From the NCBI GenBank assembly GCA_964595945.1, contig CAZQSL010000113.1, forward strand, positions 1 to 11,324: 11,324 nucleotides of DNA, written 5' to 3'. Shown here piece after piece: positions 1 through 6,649 of the stretch (positions are counted from its first letter, which is position 1; each line of letters starts with the position of its first letter). The translations under genes and the position numbers were made by a program. A model generated the notes under the pieces. That model did no database searches. It saw nothing but the letters and a program-made list of their open reading frames with translations, and was not told where the DNA came from. This stretch comes from CAZQSL01 sp964595945. Lineage in GTDB: Bacteria > UBP15 > UBA6099 > JAJRTR01.

Positions 1-138
1 TGGCTTTATTTTCAACTCTGAAAAGTTTCCCCGGACAGTAGTGATTTTGATTATCTGAATTCATTTTGACAAATAGCCACAAGAGACAGGATCAATAAGA
101 TAAATGGCGATTCGAAACATTAAAATAGAAAGAATTTA

Positions 139-609
139 CGCAAAGATCGGCGCATACCTGTCGAACCCTTTGTACATGTGGCAACGCCTTGCTTTTTGGT
201 GTGCGAGTTGTCAAACGGGCTTACGTCCACATCCAGAGCCACAATTTTGACTTGGCATGGGCTGAGCCGTGCGTAGCAGCCGCGCCGATTCTTTCAGCAC
301 TACCGGGTCGAAAGCACCGGCGGCCATCTCGATGCACTGGCGAAGCGTGGGTGCAGAGGCCAGGCCCAGGGACATCGGAAAAAACGGCTCGTTTCGTAGC
401 GGTTCGATGGCGTCGAAGTCCGGTTTTACCATGCACAGCAGGCCGACTATGGCCGCAGCGTTGCAAAAATGCGAGAAGTCCGGATTTTCACGCCCGCCAG
501 ACGTAGCGCCTCAGCCGCGTTCTGTCCAAAAGTACACCCGCCAGGGCCATAGTCCCGAATGGCTGGCCAGATGCTCGTTTCCCTGCTCGATGATGAACCT
601 GCGCATCAT
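139..609 (-). pseudogene. Decayed IS1380-type transposase, N-terminal remnant
   Basis: The minus strand spells the start of a DDE transposase of the IS1380 / 'transposase DDE domain group 1' type, but only in pieces. About 550-609 reads MMRRFIIEQGNEHLASHSGL. About 491-550 reads ALAGVLLDRTRLRRYV in another frame. About 250-489 includes NPDFSH, GLLC and KPDFDAIEPLRNEPFF, then APTLRQ. About 177-248 reads KIVALDVDVSPFDNSHTKKQ, the region around the first catalytic Asp. About 140-175 reads YKGFDRYAPIFA before a stop. At least four frame changes are needed, so no functional protein can be made. The C-terminal two-thirds, with the other catalytic acids, is absent; sequence left of about 139 is AT-rich and unrelated. 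Family assignment is from recalled motifs and is fairly secure. I found no terminal inverted repeats or target duplication, so the original element ends are not defined. Confidence 0.75.
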
Positions 610-610
610 T

Positions 611-624
611 CACCTCCCGGGTGA
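611..624 (-). promoter_or_regulatory. Ribosome binding site of the transposase remnant, in a small hairpin
   Basis: Read on the minus strand, a GGGAGGTG Shine-Dalgarno sequence lies immediately upstream of the two ATG codons of the transposase remnant. It sits in a short self-complementary stretch (TCACC-CGGGA-GGTGA) that could mask it in mRNA. This supports 609 as the original start. The site no longer serves an intact gene. Confidence 0.4.
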
Positions 625-718
625 TCTCCGCTTCTGGTACTCTTTCCTTATCCGCTTTTTGTTGTTTTTTCTCCCTCTCTTGTCTCGGATTCACGATTGT
701 CATAATAGATTCCCCGAT

Positions 719-1615
719 TTACTGATCGAGGCTATAAACGATATTGAGAGTGATTTCACGGCCGCCGAGTTCGAGTTCTTCTGGGGGGGGCGGGAATGAG
801 CCGATGCGGGACAATGTATTGACGGATTCCTTGTCAAGCATGGCATGTCCGGAAGAACCGGTGACGGTGACATCAAGAATTTTTCCGTTGACGGCAAGGA
901 GGAATGATACTCTCGTCACGCCCTCGATCCCCCGTTTGCGGGCAATGGGCGGATACTTTTTGTTAAGCTCGATCATCTCGACGATCCTGCGCCGGTAGTC
1001 GGCCAGGAGCTTGTCACGATCCACTTTTTTCACTGGAACGGGTGGTGGCTCGATGCGGCATCGCGCCGAGCATCCATCGCCATTGCGCCTGTTACCATCG
1101 TCGCATTCTTCGTTTTTTTCAATTTCTCCATTGCCGCATACGGCAAGTTTGATCGTGCGGATTGGTCTCGGAGGCACCTCCGCGACAGGTACACCGAGCG
1201 GGGCGGGTATCTCCGACTTGTTTTCCGTGTCGCCATCGAAAGTGCCGGGCAGTCCCCCTTCGGATATTCCCTGAGCGACTGGTATCGCTCCCATCGAAGG
1301 CTCCGTGCTTTCGTTTGCCACGATCCTGGCTATCGGAGGATTTTTGACAGGTGGCGGCTGCGATTTGTCCGCTGGGGTGACATGTTGAGCCGGCGATTGC
1401 ATCTGCGTCTCATTGTCCGGGCTGTCCGGGGGTGGAGGCGGTGGTTTTGATTTTGAGGGTTTGGATGTGACTGGCATATCGGCAAGTGTTATCGACGACA
1501 TTTGCACATGGCGGTCAGCGGCTGGCATGTATATGGCGACAATTACGCAAAGTAAGATATGCAGGCACAGGGACGCAAGAAACTGAAAAAGGTTGTTTTT
1601 TATCGATCTAAACAT
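719..1615 (-). CDS. TonB-family protein with an embedded Myxococcus-type Cys-rich repeat
   Basis: This 298-aa inner-membrane protein is predicted to couple the proton motive force to outer-membrane TonB-dependent transporters. Residues about 9-29 form one N-terminal membrane anchor. Residues about 52-94 are Pro-rich (six consecutive prolines at 58-63, more at 87-94), the usual periplasm-spanning linker. Residues about 215-298 are a TonB C-terminal domain (YPPIARKRGIEG, then VTRVSFLLAVNGKI, ending in NIVYSL). Unusually, residues 160-189 carry a compact four-Cys module: CGNG, then EECDDGN, then GDGCSARC, with Cys at 160, 171, 182 and 186. This matches the Myxococcus cysteine-rich repeat pattern normally seen in secreted or surface proteins. 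The start is the ATG 7 bp after the cobO stop; its ribosome site is weak (GTAAAG), so translation may depend on coupling. No exbB or exbD lies in the window. It may be a dedicated TonB paralogue rather than the housekeeping one. Confidence 0.85.
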   Translation of the reverse strand: MFRSIKNNLFQFLASLCLHILLCVIVAIYMPAADRHVQMSSITLADMPVTSKPSKSKPPPPPPDSPDNETQMQSPAQHVTPADKSQPPPVKNPPIARIVANESTEPSMGAIPVAQGISEGGLPGTFDGDTENKSEIPAPLGVPVAEVPPRPIRTIKLAVCGNGEIEKNEECDDGNRRNGDGCSARCRIEPPPVPVKKVDRDKLLADYRRRIVEMIELNKKYPPIARKRGIEGVTRVSFLLAVNGKILDVTVTGSSGHAMLDKESVNTLSRIGSFPPPPEELELGGREITLNIVYSLDQ

Positions 1616-1622
1616 CTTAACT

Positions 1623-2165
1623 TTACATTTCTATGCCACGTCGCGCGGGAATGCCCATCGTATGATAGTGCTTTTGTTCCACCATTTCCGTCACGAGATC
1701 AGCCAATTTGACCAGTTCCGGCTTTGCACCTCTGCCGGTCAGCACGAGTTCGATGCCATGTGGCTTGCGGGCGATTACATCCGTTAAATCATCCATCGAC
1801 AGCAAACTGAAATGGCAGGCTGTCACGGCTTCGTCAAGCACGATGATATCGTAACGCTCAGAACACATAGCGCACATGGCATTGGCAAGACCCAATGCGG
1901 CCTGATGCCGGTCTTCTTCGGATGGGTTGTCGTATGAAATGAAATGATCGGGGCCGTATTGTTCGATCGTTATCATCCCGTCCGTACATTGCGCCGCCCG
2001 GTGTTCACTACACAACATGCCTTTCATAAACTGTCCGATATATACTTTTTTCCCCGCTCCCATCGCCCGGAAAGCAAGCCCGAGGGCTGCCGTGGTTTTG
2101 CCTTTCCCATTGCCGGTATATACATGGACGCAGCCTTTACTCTCATCTCTCATACTCTGTTTCAT
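1623..2165 (-). CDS. cobO: Cob(I)yrinic acid a,c-diamide adenosyltransferase (CobO/BtuR/CobA type)
   Basis: This cytoplasmic enzyme transfers the 5'-deoxyadenosyl group of ATP to the Co(I) corrinoid, giving the adenosylated cofactor. The chosen 180-aa protein has a P-loop at residues 18-25 (GNGKGKTT), the family segment VYIGQFMKG at 41-49, an Asp-Glu pair at 111-112 (IIVLDEA), ELVLTGRG, and the family C-terminus GIPARRGIE. Length is normal for the family. I chose ATG 2165 over an in-frame TTG at 2186 for two reasons: GAGAGG lies 7 bp upstream of the ATG, and a TATAAT at 2192-2197 would start transcription near 2185, leaving no leader for the TTG. The TonB-like gene follows after 7 bp, so the pair probably forms one transcript for corrinoid uptake and activation. 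The residues after the Asp-Glu pair (AVTACHFSLL) differ from the more usual DEIN form, but this looks like ordinary family variation. Confidence 0.93.
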   Translation of the reverse strand: MKQSMRDESKGCVHVYTGNGKGKTTAALGLAFRAMGAGKKVYIGQFMKGMLCSEHRAAQCTDGMITIEQYGPDHFISYDNPSEEDRHQAALGLANAMCAMCSERYDIIVLDEAVTACHFSLLSMDDLTDVIARKPHGIELVLTGRGAKPELVKLADLVTEMVEQKHYHTMGIPARRGIEM

Positions 2166-2172
2166 GGCACAG

Positions 2173-2178
2173 CCTCTC
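2173..2178 (-). promoter_or_regulatory. Ribosome binding site fixing the cobO start
   Basis: GAGAGG on the minus strand, 7 bp before ATG 2165. It argues for the 180-aa form of CobO rather than the longer TTG-initiated reading. Confidence 0.6.
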
Positions 2179-2191
2179 ACAGTCAATCCGT

Positions 2192-2221
2192 ATTATAGTA
2201 ACACCCTGCCGGAAAGCGCAA
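2192..2221 (-). promoter_or_regulatory. Predicted sigma70-type promoter of the cobO-tonB pair
   Basis: The minus strand has a perfect -10 TATAAT (2197-2192) and, 18 bp upstream, TTGCGC (2221-2216) as a poor -35. Transcription would start near 2185, about 20 nt before the cobO ATG. With so short a leader there is no room for a cobalamin riboswitch, and I see no B12-box-like sequence further upstream. Confidence 0.55.
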
Positions 2222-2315
2222 CCGTTATGTTCGCACATGCTTAACGATCTGGTAGCGCATATATTATTCTATATCATTTTTACCTGCACAAATATCTCTT
2301 TCTTCCTTAATTGCC

Positions 2316-2321
2316 TATAAT
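2316..2321 (+). promoter_or_regulatory. Predicted -10 element for the zinc-ribbon/TM2 gene
   Basis: A perfect TATAAT lies 51 bp before the ATG at 2373, in an AT-rich stretch. No good -35 hexamer is found at 16-18 bp. A GGGGGA ribosome site (2360-2365) precedes the ATG by 7 bp. Confidence 0.4.
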
Positions 2322-2372
2322 TCAAATGATGCGGTCCGTACAACTGCCTTTCTATTTCTGGGGGATACCGGC

Positions 2373-2750
2373 ATGAGATGTCCATTCTGTGATTTCGAGC
2401 TACCCGACAATATCATGTTCTGCAAAAAATGCGGCAAACCAGTCGGAGGATTCAGAAATAATCAGCCGGAGACTGCCGCAGAAACAGACAGAGGCATGCA
2501 GGAGGGATCTCCGCAAAAGGTTCAGCCCGAAACCGGCACTCGCGATCGCAACATGGCACTTGTGCTTTGTCTGACGCTCGGCACCTTCGGCATTCACAGC
2601 TTCTATGCCGGGAAGATGCTGAAGGGATTGCTGCAAATGCTGACACTCGGCGGCTGCGGCCTGTGGACAGTCGCGGACCTGTTGCAGATCATTACCGGAA
2701 AATATCTCGACGGTGAGGGCAGACTGCTCTACACACGTACTGATGACTGA
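2373..2750 (+). CDS. Zinc-ribbon TM2-domain membrane protein
   Basis: This 125-aa protein has two recognisable parts. Residues 3-20 form a zinc ribbon with paired cysteines CPFC (C3, C6) and CKKC (C17, C20), expected to bind one Zn ion in the cytoplasm. After a polar linker rich in Glu and Gln (about 28-57), residues 60-110 form a TM2 domain: two hydrophobic helices (about 60-76 and 83-106) joined by GIHSFYAGK, with the W-x3-D pattern (W98, D102) typical of the family. The zinc-ribbon plus TM2 arrangement is common in bacteria and its function is unknown. The gene diverges from cobO and is followed 114 bp later by the receiver-EAL gene, which appears to have its own promoter. Nothing in the sequence ties it to either neighbour's function. 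Confidence 0.9.
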   Translation: MRCPFCDFELPDNIMFCKKCGKPVGGFRNNQPETAAETDRGMQEGSPQKVQPETGTRDRNMALVLCLTLGTFGIHSFYAGKMLKGLLQMLTLGGCGLWTVADLLQIITGKYLDGEGRLLYTRTDD

Positions 2751-2777
2751 TGCTTCTGCCTTATCCGGCCGTCATCG

Positions 2778-2783
2778 TATAAT
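2778..2783 (+). promoter_or_regulatory. Predicted -10 element for the receiver-EAL gene
   Basis: TATAAT in the gap after the TM2 gene, about 82 bp before the chosen ATG at 2865. The expected -35 position has no good match, so an activator may be needed, or the element may be chance. Confidence 0.35.
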
Positions 2784-2864
2784 CAGGGGCTTATCGGCAA
2801 TCAGCGGAACATGGCACAGATGAATTGTGTTTATGACATAAATGTGTACTGTGTGGAGTTATCA

Positions 2865-4043
2865 ATGGGAAATTCCCATCCGGCAAAAATGAAGAGGATA
2901 CTTATCGCGGAAGATGATATCACGACCGCAACGATCTATCGCCGGGTACTGTCAAACGCAGGTTATGATGTCGATGTCGTAGCCAATGGATATGCTGCGG
3001 AAGAATGTCTGAAAATCCGGACATACGAGGTGATCGTCAGTGATATCGCCATGCCGGGCATGAATGGAATAGACCTGTTGCGTGCTGTGCGCAGCTATGA
3101 CCTCGAAGTACCGGTGATCATTGTCACAGGATCGCCCGCAGTAGAGAGCGCCATGAGAGCGGTAGAATACGGCGCCATCAATTATCTGATCAAACCCGTC
3201 GAATTCGATGTGCTCACTGAAGCTGTGAAAAGGGCGTCCAGGATACACCGGATAGCATTGATCAAACGTGAAGCCATGGAATATCTCGGCACGTCATTCG
3301 CGCCTGCCGGTGATCGCGCAGGGCTCGAAGTATGTCTTGATCATGCTGTCGCCACGCTGACGATGCGGTATCAGCCGATAATCAGCCGGTCGCAGAAGCG
3401 AGTGATCGGCTACGAAGCGCTCATGCGTACCGAAGAACCGCTTTTGCCGGAGCCCAAGTCGGTGCTCGCGGCCGCCGTAAGGCTCGGACGCATCGGCATT
3501 GTCGCCGGCAGGGTGCGTGAAAGTGTTGCCGCCGCTGCCGCTTCGATCCCGCAGCAGTCATTGATATTTGTCAACATCCATCCCGACGAATTTCTCGATG
3601 AGTCGCTTTATTCACATGATACGTTTTTTTCTGCCATCTCGTCGCGGGTTGTCCTTGAAATAACTGAATATGCTTCGCTCGAAGACATTCCGGAAATCCG
3701 CGCCCGGCTGGCTGCCCTGAGGCGATTGGGCTTCAGGATCGCACTCGACGATCTTGGCACCGGCTGCTCGGGGCTTTCCAATTTTGTACTTGTCGAACCT
3801 GATTTCGTGAAGATCGACATGACGCTTATCCGCAATATCGACCTGGAGCCGGTCAAACAGCGTATCACGGCGTCAATTGTCGAGCTTTGCAGGGAAATCG
3901 GTATCTCGGTGATCTGCGAAGGAGTGGAAACACGTGGCGAGTATGATACTCTGGCTGCTCTTGGCTGTGATCTGCTTCAGGGATTTTTCATTTCCCATCC
4001 GAGCCATGATTTGCCTGATGGTGATGAGTTCCTGAATATATGA
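2865..4043 (+). CDS. Response regulator with EAL (c-di-GMP phosphodiesterase) output
   Basis: This predicted cytoplasmic 392-aa protein lowers c-di-GMP when activated by phosphorylation. The receiver domain (about 10-125) has acidic-pocket residues D17/D18, phospho-acceptor D60 (IVSDIAMPG), T88 and K110 (YLIKP). The EAL domain (about 160-385) begins at RYQPII and keeps the catalytic pattern: EAL at 184-186 with Arg at 188, Asn in FVNIHP, Glu in LEITEY, the loop DDLGTG, Lys-Ile-Asp in VKIDM, EGVET and QGFF. All metal- and catalysis-linked positions appear present, so it should be an active phosphodiesterase rather than a degenerate binder. The ATG at 2865 has GTGGAG about 7 bp upstream. Longer readings from 2811 or 2820 lack a ribosome site and would put 18 unconserved residues before the receiver. 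The convergent histidine kinase 63 bp downstream is a plausible partner. There is no DNA-binding domain. Confidence 0.92.
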   Translation: MGNSHPAKMKRILIAEDDITTATIYRRVLSNAGYDVDVVANGYAAEECLKIRTYEVIVSDIAMPGMNGIDLLRAVRSYDLEVPVIIVTGSPAVESAMRAVEYGAINYLIKPVEFDVLTEAVKRASRIHRIALIKREAMEYLGTSFAPAGDRAGLEVCLDHAVATLTMRYQPIISRSQKRVIGYEALMRTEEPLLPEPKSVLAAAVRLGRIGIVAGRVRESVAAAAASIPQQSLIFVNIHPDEFLDESLYSHDTFFSAISSRVVLEITEYASLEDIPEIRARLAALRRLGFRIALDDLGTGCSGLSNFVLVEPDFVKIDMTLIRNIDLEPVKQRITASIVELCREIGISVICEGVETRGEYDTLAALGCDLLQGFFISHPSHDLPDGDEFLNI

Positions 4044-4106
4044 CAGCGCTGAGTGATAATGACGAGGGGAAATGATGAAACGTCAGCGGAGTGATGGGAT
4101 GATCGT

Positions 4107-6365
4107 TCAATAGGGAAAAGTGAAGTGGATAGCGGTGCCGGTGCCGAGTCCGTCGGAAGCGGCCCAGATGCGTCCGCCGTGGAGTTCGACAATACGTTTG
4201 ACGAGAGCGAGACCGAGGCCTACGCCTTCGGACTGGCGTTCGATTTTTCTGAACAGATCAAAGATGCGCTCGATGTTTTCGGGTGCGACACCGATACCGT
4301 TGTCACGGATCGAAAAATGGTAGCAGTCACGGGTGGGCTGGCAAGATATTTCAATGACCGGATGAGGCTGCTCGCCCATATACTTAAGTGAGTTGGCTAT
4401 AATGTTCTGGAAGACCTGGGTGATGCGGATGCGGCTGCCCCTAATGGACGGGAGGTCCGGCTGGACGACAAATGCCGCGTCGCTGCGGTATGAGCCCGAG
4501 ATAAATTCGATGGTCTGGTGTACGATCAGGTTGACATCGACATTTGCCTGAAGCTCTTCGGTGAAACCTATACAGGAGACTTCCAGGAGGCCGTCGATGA
4601 GATCGCGCATGCGTGAGGCGGCTTTTTTGATGCGCATGACATAGTCGAAGGTATCGGTGTTTTCGGGGATGTCTTCGCGGTAGATGAGCAGATCGATAAA
4701 CCCAAGGATCGTGACGAGTGGGGCTTTGAGGTCGTGTGAGACCGAGTATGAGAAGCGATTGAGTTCCGCATTTTTATCCTGTAGAGTCTGGATAAGTTTT
4801 TCGTTTTCGATTTCGATGGCTTTTCGTTCTTCGAGTTCGATCTTGAGTTGTTTTTCGATAGATTTCTGGATTGTGACATCGTTGAGCACCCATAGGCCGG
4901 AGTCTCCGAGGTGTTTGTAACGGAATTCGACATCGCGGGTGGAGCCGTCCTTGCATGTCACGGTGCAGATGATGGGGATGCTTTCGCGTCCTGTTTCGAT
5001 GGAGTAACGTACAGCTTCCTCGGAAATTGTAATGACGTATTCGCGCATGTCGGGGTCTGGGTAGGCAAGGGTCCACCAGTTGTCGATGTTGCTGATTTCG
5101 TCCTGATCGTAGCCGGTGAGCAGTTTGTACTTGTCGTTGAGTGGTACAAAGGTGCCGTCACTTTTGATGATTGTCATGACGGTAGGTGACATTTCGATGA
5201 TGCGTCTGAAAAAGGCTTCGGTGTCGCGTATTTCGTTTTCGGCTCTGATCCGTTCGTTGAGTTCGACGCGGAGGGATTCTTCGAGTTTTTTCCTGTGTTG
5301 GATGGAAACGATGAGGAACAGGACAGAGATGCAGAGGATGATGAAAACAAAGGCGAAGGCTACGATGACGCGTCCATAGTGTGATATGAGCTGGCGAAGT
5401 GAAAAAGGCGAAAAGTCGTCGTAAGGGGGGATGCCGAGGGCTTTCAGGCATTCGCGGACTGATTCGTAATTTTGCGGGAAAGTCCATCCGAATGTGCGGC
5501 TTGCCATAGCGGCTTCGCTGTCTGGAGGCATCTGAAGGAGTGCGACAGCGATTTTGTGGGTGAGCTCTGTGTCTGTCCACGGTAGCGCTGCTATGGGCCA
5601 TTCCGGATAGATGCGTGTACTGAGGAGCAGGGGATAGTGAGCCTTGATGCGATTCGTTGGAAAGAGCCTGATAATGCGGATTTCATCGAGATCGAGATCG
5701 CCGTGGCCAGACATTGTTTCGAGCAGGCCGGTACGTACGACTCCTGTGTCCATATCGCCTGAGGCGACTGCTCTCACGACCTTTTCCGGGTCGTTCATGA
5801 TGACGACTCGCGAGAAGCTGTGGTCAGGGTCCATGCCGAGTTCCCTGAATTCGCGCATGGCGGCGATCCAGCCCCCGAATGACTCTCGGTCGCTTGCCGC
5901 GAACGTTTTGCCGAGCATGTCGGACGCAGTCCTGATGCCACTGTCTTTTCGGGTGAATACGACACTGCCCATCATGTTGGTGGGGATATCGTTGACGTTG
6001 ATGTTGAGTGATGCGATACGGATGGCGCCGAGGCTGTTTTCGAGTTCTACATAGGCAGGCGCAGTCGATATGAAATAGGAGATGGCTTTATTTGTCGCGG
6101 CGGTTTTCAGGGCAGTGTCCGAGAGGCAGACGATTTCAAATTTTCTCCCGGGTATCTCGTTGGCGAGATAGTCAGCGGTAAGCGTCCATGCGGCTTTGCA
6201 ATCTTTTACGGTGCTGATGGTCAGCACGGCTATCCTGACCGGAGCTACGGCATAAGCCCGTCTTGCCGACATGGCATTTGCGATGACGGCAAGCATACAG
6301 ACGATGAATAGTCCGACTGGCAGAGTCCTGTTATTCTTTATCATTTTATTGTTGGTGCCAACCAT
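4107..6365 (-). CDS. Membrane sensor histidine kinase with PhnD-like periplasmic domain and PAS
   Basis: This 752-aa two-component sensor starts with a signal/anchor segment (about 14-32). Residues about 42-325 form a periplasmic domain resembling the phosphonate/phosphite-binding PhnD family (VRIAVLTIS, YFISTAPAYVELE, SVVFTRKDSGI, GKTFAASDRESFGGWIAAM, ASGDMDTGVVRTG), the layout also found in TtrS-like sensors. A second membrane helix spans about 331-355, then a coiled-coil linker and a PAS domain (about 382-500). The kinase core has the H-box SVSHDLKAPL with phospho-His H544, an N-box at 651-660 (N654, N658), DNGIG at 688-692, FDLF at 702-705, and GVGLGL at 714-719. It should be catalytically intact. 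The start at 6365 has no good ribosome site; ATG 6344 is an alternative with none either. It diverges from the GRE operon and converges on the receiver-EAL gene, either of which could be its target. The ligand cannot be read from sequence. Confidence 0.9.
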   Translation of the reverse strand: MVGTNNKMIKNNRTLPVGLFIVCMLAVIANAMSARRAYAVAPVRIAVLTISTVKDCKAAWTLTADYLANEIPGRKFEIVCLSDTALKTAATNKAISYFISTAPAYVELENSLGAIRIASLNINVNDIPTNMMGSVVFTRKDSGIRTASDMLGKTFAASDRESFGGWIAAMREFRELGMDPDHSFSRVVIMNDPEKVVRAVASGDMDTGVVRTGLLETMSGHGDLDLDEIRIIRLFPTNRIKAHYPLLLSTRIYPEWPIAALPWTDTELTHKIAVALLQMPPDSEAAMASRTFGWTFPQNYESVRECLKALGIPPYDDFSPFSLRQLISHYGRVIVAFAFVFIILCISVLFLIVSIQHRKKLEESLRVELNERIRAENEIRDTEAFFRRIIEMSPTVMTIIKSDGTFVPLNDKYKLLTGYDQDEISNIDNWWTLAYPDPDMREYVITISEEAVRYSIETGRESIPIICTVTCKDGSTRDVEFRYKHLGDSGLWVLNDVTIQKSIEKQLKIELEERKAIEIENEKLIQTLQDKNAELNRFSYSVSHDLKAPLVTILGFIDLLIYREDIPENTDTFDYVMRIKKAASRMRDLIDGLLEVSCIGFTEELQANVDVNLIVHQTIEFISGSYRSDAAFVVQPDLPSIRGSRIRITQVFQNIIANSLKYMGEQPHPVIEISCQPTRDCYHFSIRDNGIGVAPENIERIFDLFRKIERQSEGVGLGLALVKRIVELHGGRIWAASDGLGTGTAIHFTFPY

Positions 6366-6396
6366 TTCTTAATTCATCAGATGTTAAAGCCTGTCC

Positions 6397-6419
6397 TTGC
6401 GTGATGTTGCGTAGCGCAA
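6397..6419. promoter_or_regulatory. Operator-like TTGCG repeat cluster
   Basis: TTGCGT occurs at 6397-6402 and again at 6407-6412, 10 bp apart, so both lie on the same face of the helix. The second copy forms an inverted repeat with CGCAA at 6415-6419 (TTGCG-TAG-CGCAA). The cluster falls around the predicted transcription start of the kinase gene, a usual place for a repressor site. No binding protein can be named. Confidence 0.4.
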
Positions 6420-6424
6420 TCATA

Positions 6425-6454
6425 ATTATATCGTTATATGACATATAAACCCAA
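6425..6454 (-). promoter_or_regulatory. Predicted promoter of the sensor kinase
   Basis: On the minus strand, TATAAT (6430-6425) is preceded 18 bp upstream by TTGGGT (6454-6449), a partial -35. The start would lie near 6418, leaving a leader of about 50 nt. A weak inverted repeat TTATAT / ATATAA (6426-6431 and 6443-6448) overlaps the promoter, but in such AT-rich DNA it may be chance. Confidence 0.45.
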
Positions 6455-6506
6455 TCTTGCCAGCTAAAAATAATAAGGATCGGATTATTGTAACGCCAGA
6501 GTGTTT

Positions 6507-6512
6507 TATAAT
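6507..6512 (+). promoter_or_regulatory. Predicted -10 element of the GRE operon
   Basis: TATAAT within GTGTTTTATAATAC, about 138 bp upstream of the GRE ATG. The position 17 bp upstream holds no TTGACA-like hexamer, which suggests activator dependence if the element is real. I found no convincing sigma54 -24/-12 pair in the region. Confidence 0.4.
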
Positions 6513-6541
6513 ACAATCAGTGCAAATGAAAATCATAATAA

Positions 6542-6579
6542 CCGGTCGATGCCGGGAGCATTCCGAAATACGCAACTCC
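6542..6579 (+). other. Possible structured 5' leader of the GRE operon
   Basis: If transcription starts near 6519, the GRE mRNA has a leader of about 130 nt. It contains a compact hairpin (CCGGT-CGAT-GCCGG, 6542-6555) and, just after it, GGAG (6555-6558), which could pair with CTCC (6576-6579). The two stems share one base and so could compete. No known riboswitch consensus is matched. Confidence 0.3.
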
Positions 6580-6634
6580 GTGGAACTGCAATGGCGTTAT
6601 CATGTCATTGTTACCACTGATACCTGATACTCAT

Positions 6635-6643
6635 AGGAAGGTG
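6635..6643 (+). promoter_or_regulatory. Strong ribosome binding site fixing the GRE start
   Basis: AGGAAGGTG ends 6 bp before ATG 6650. An earlier in-frame ATG at 6602 has no ribosome site and would add 16 unconserved residues, so 6650 is preferred. Confidence 0.7.
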
Positions 6644-6649
6644 ACTTGC

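Noticed and set aside
189..799. Plus-strand open readings over the transposase relic
   Set aside because: They are antisense to the frames with clear transposase homology, have no domain signal and end in low-complexity or Arg/Ser-rich sequence.
2187..2372. Cobalamin riboswitch upstream of cobO
   Set aside because: No B12-box-like sequence seen on the minus strand, and the predicted promoter leaves only a 20-nt leader.
4044..4106. Possible bidirectional terminator between the receiver-EAL and kinase genes
   Set aside because: Only a 6-bp pairing (CGCTGA / TCAGCG) with a 30-nt loop and no T-run on either strand; too weak to annotate.
6351..6362. GTTGG-TG-CCAAC palindrome at the kinase start
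   Set aside because: Arms of only 5 bp, located across the first codons of the gene; not distinguishable from chance coding sequence.
6521..6600. c-di-GMP or cobalamin riboswitch in the GRE leader
   Set aside because: GCAAA and ACGCAA fragments occur, but the spacing and the remaining core motifs of either riboswitch are missing.
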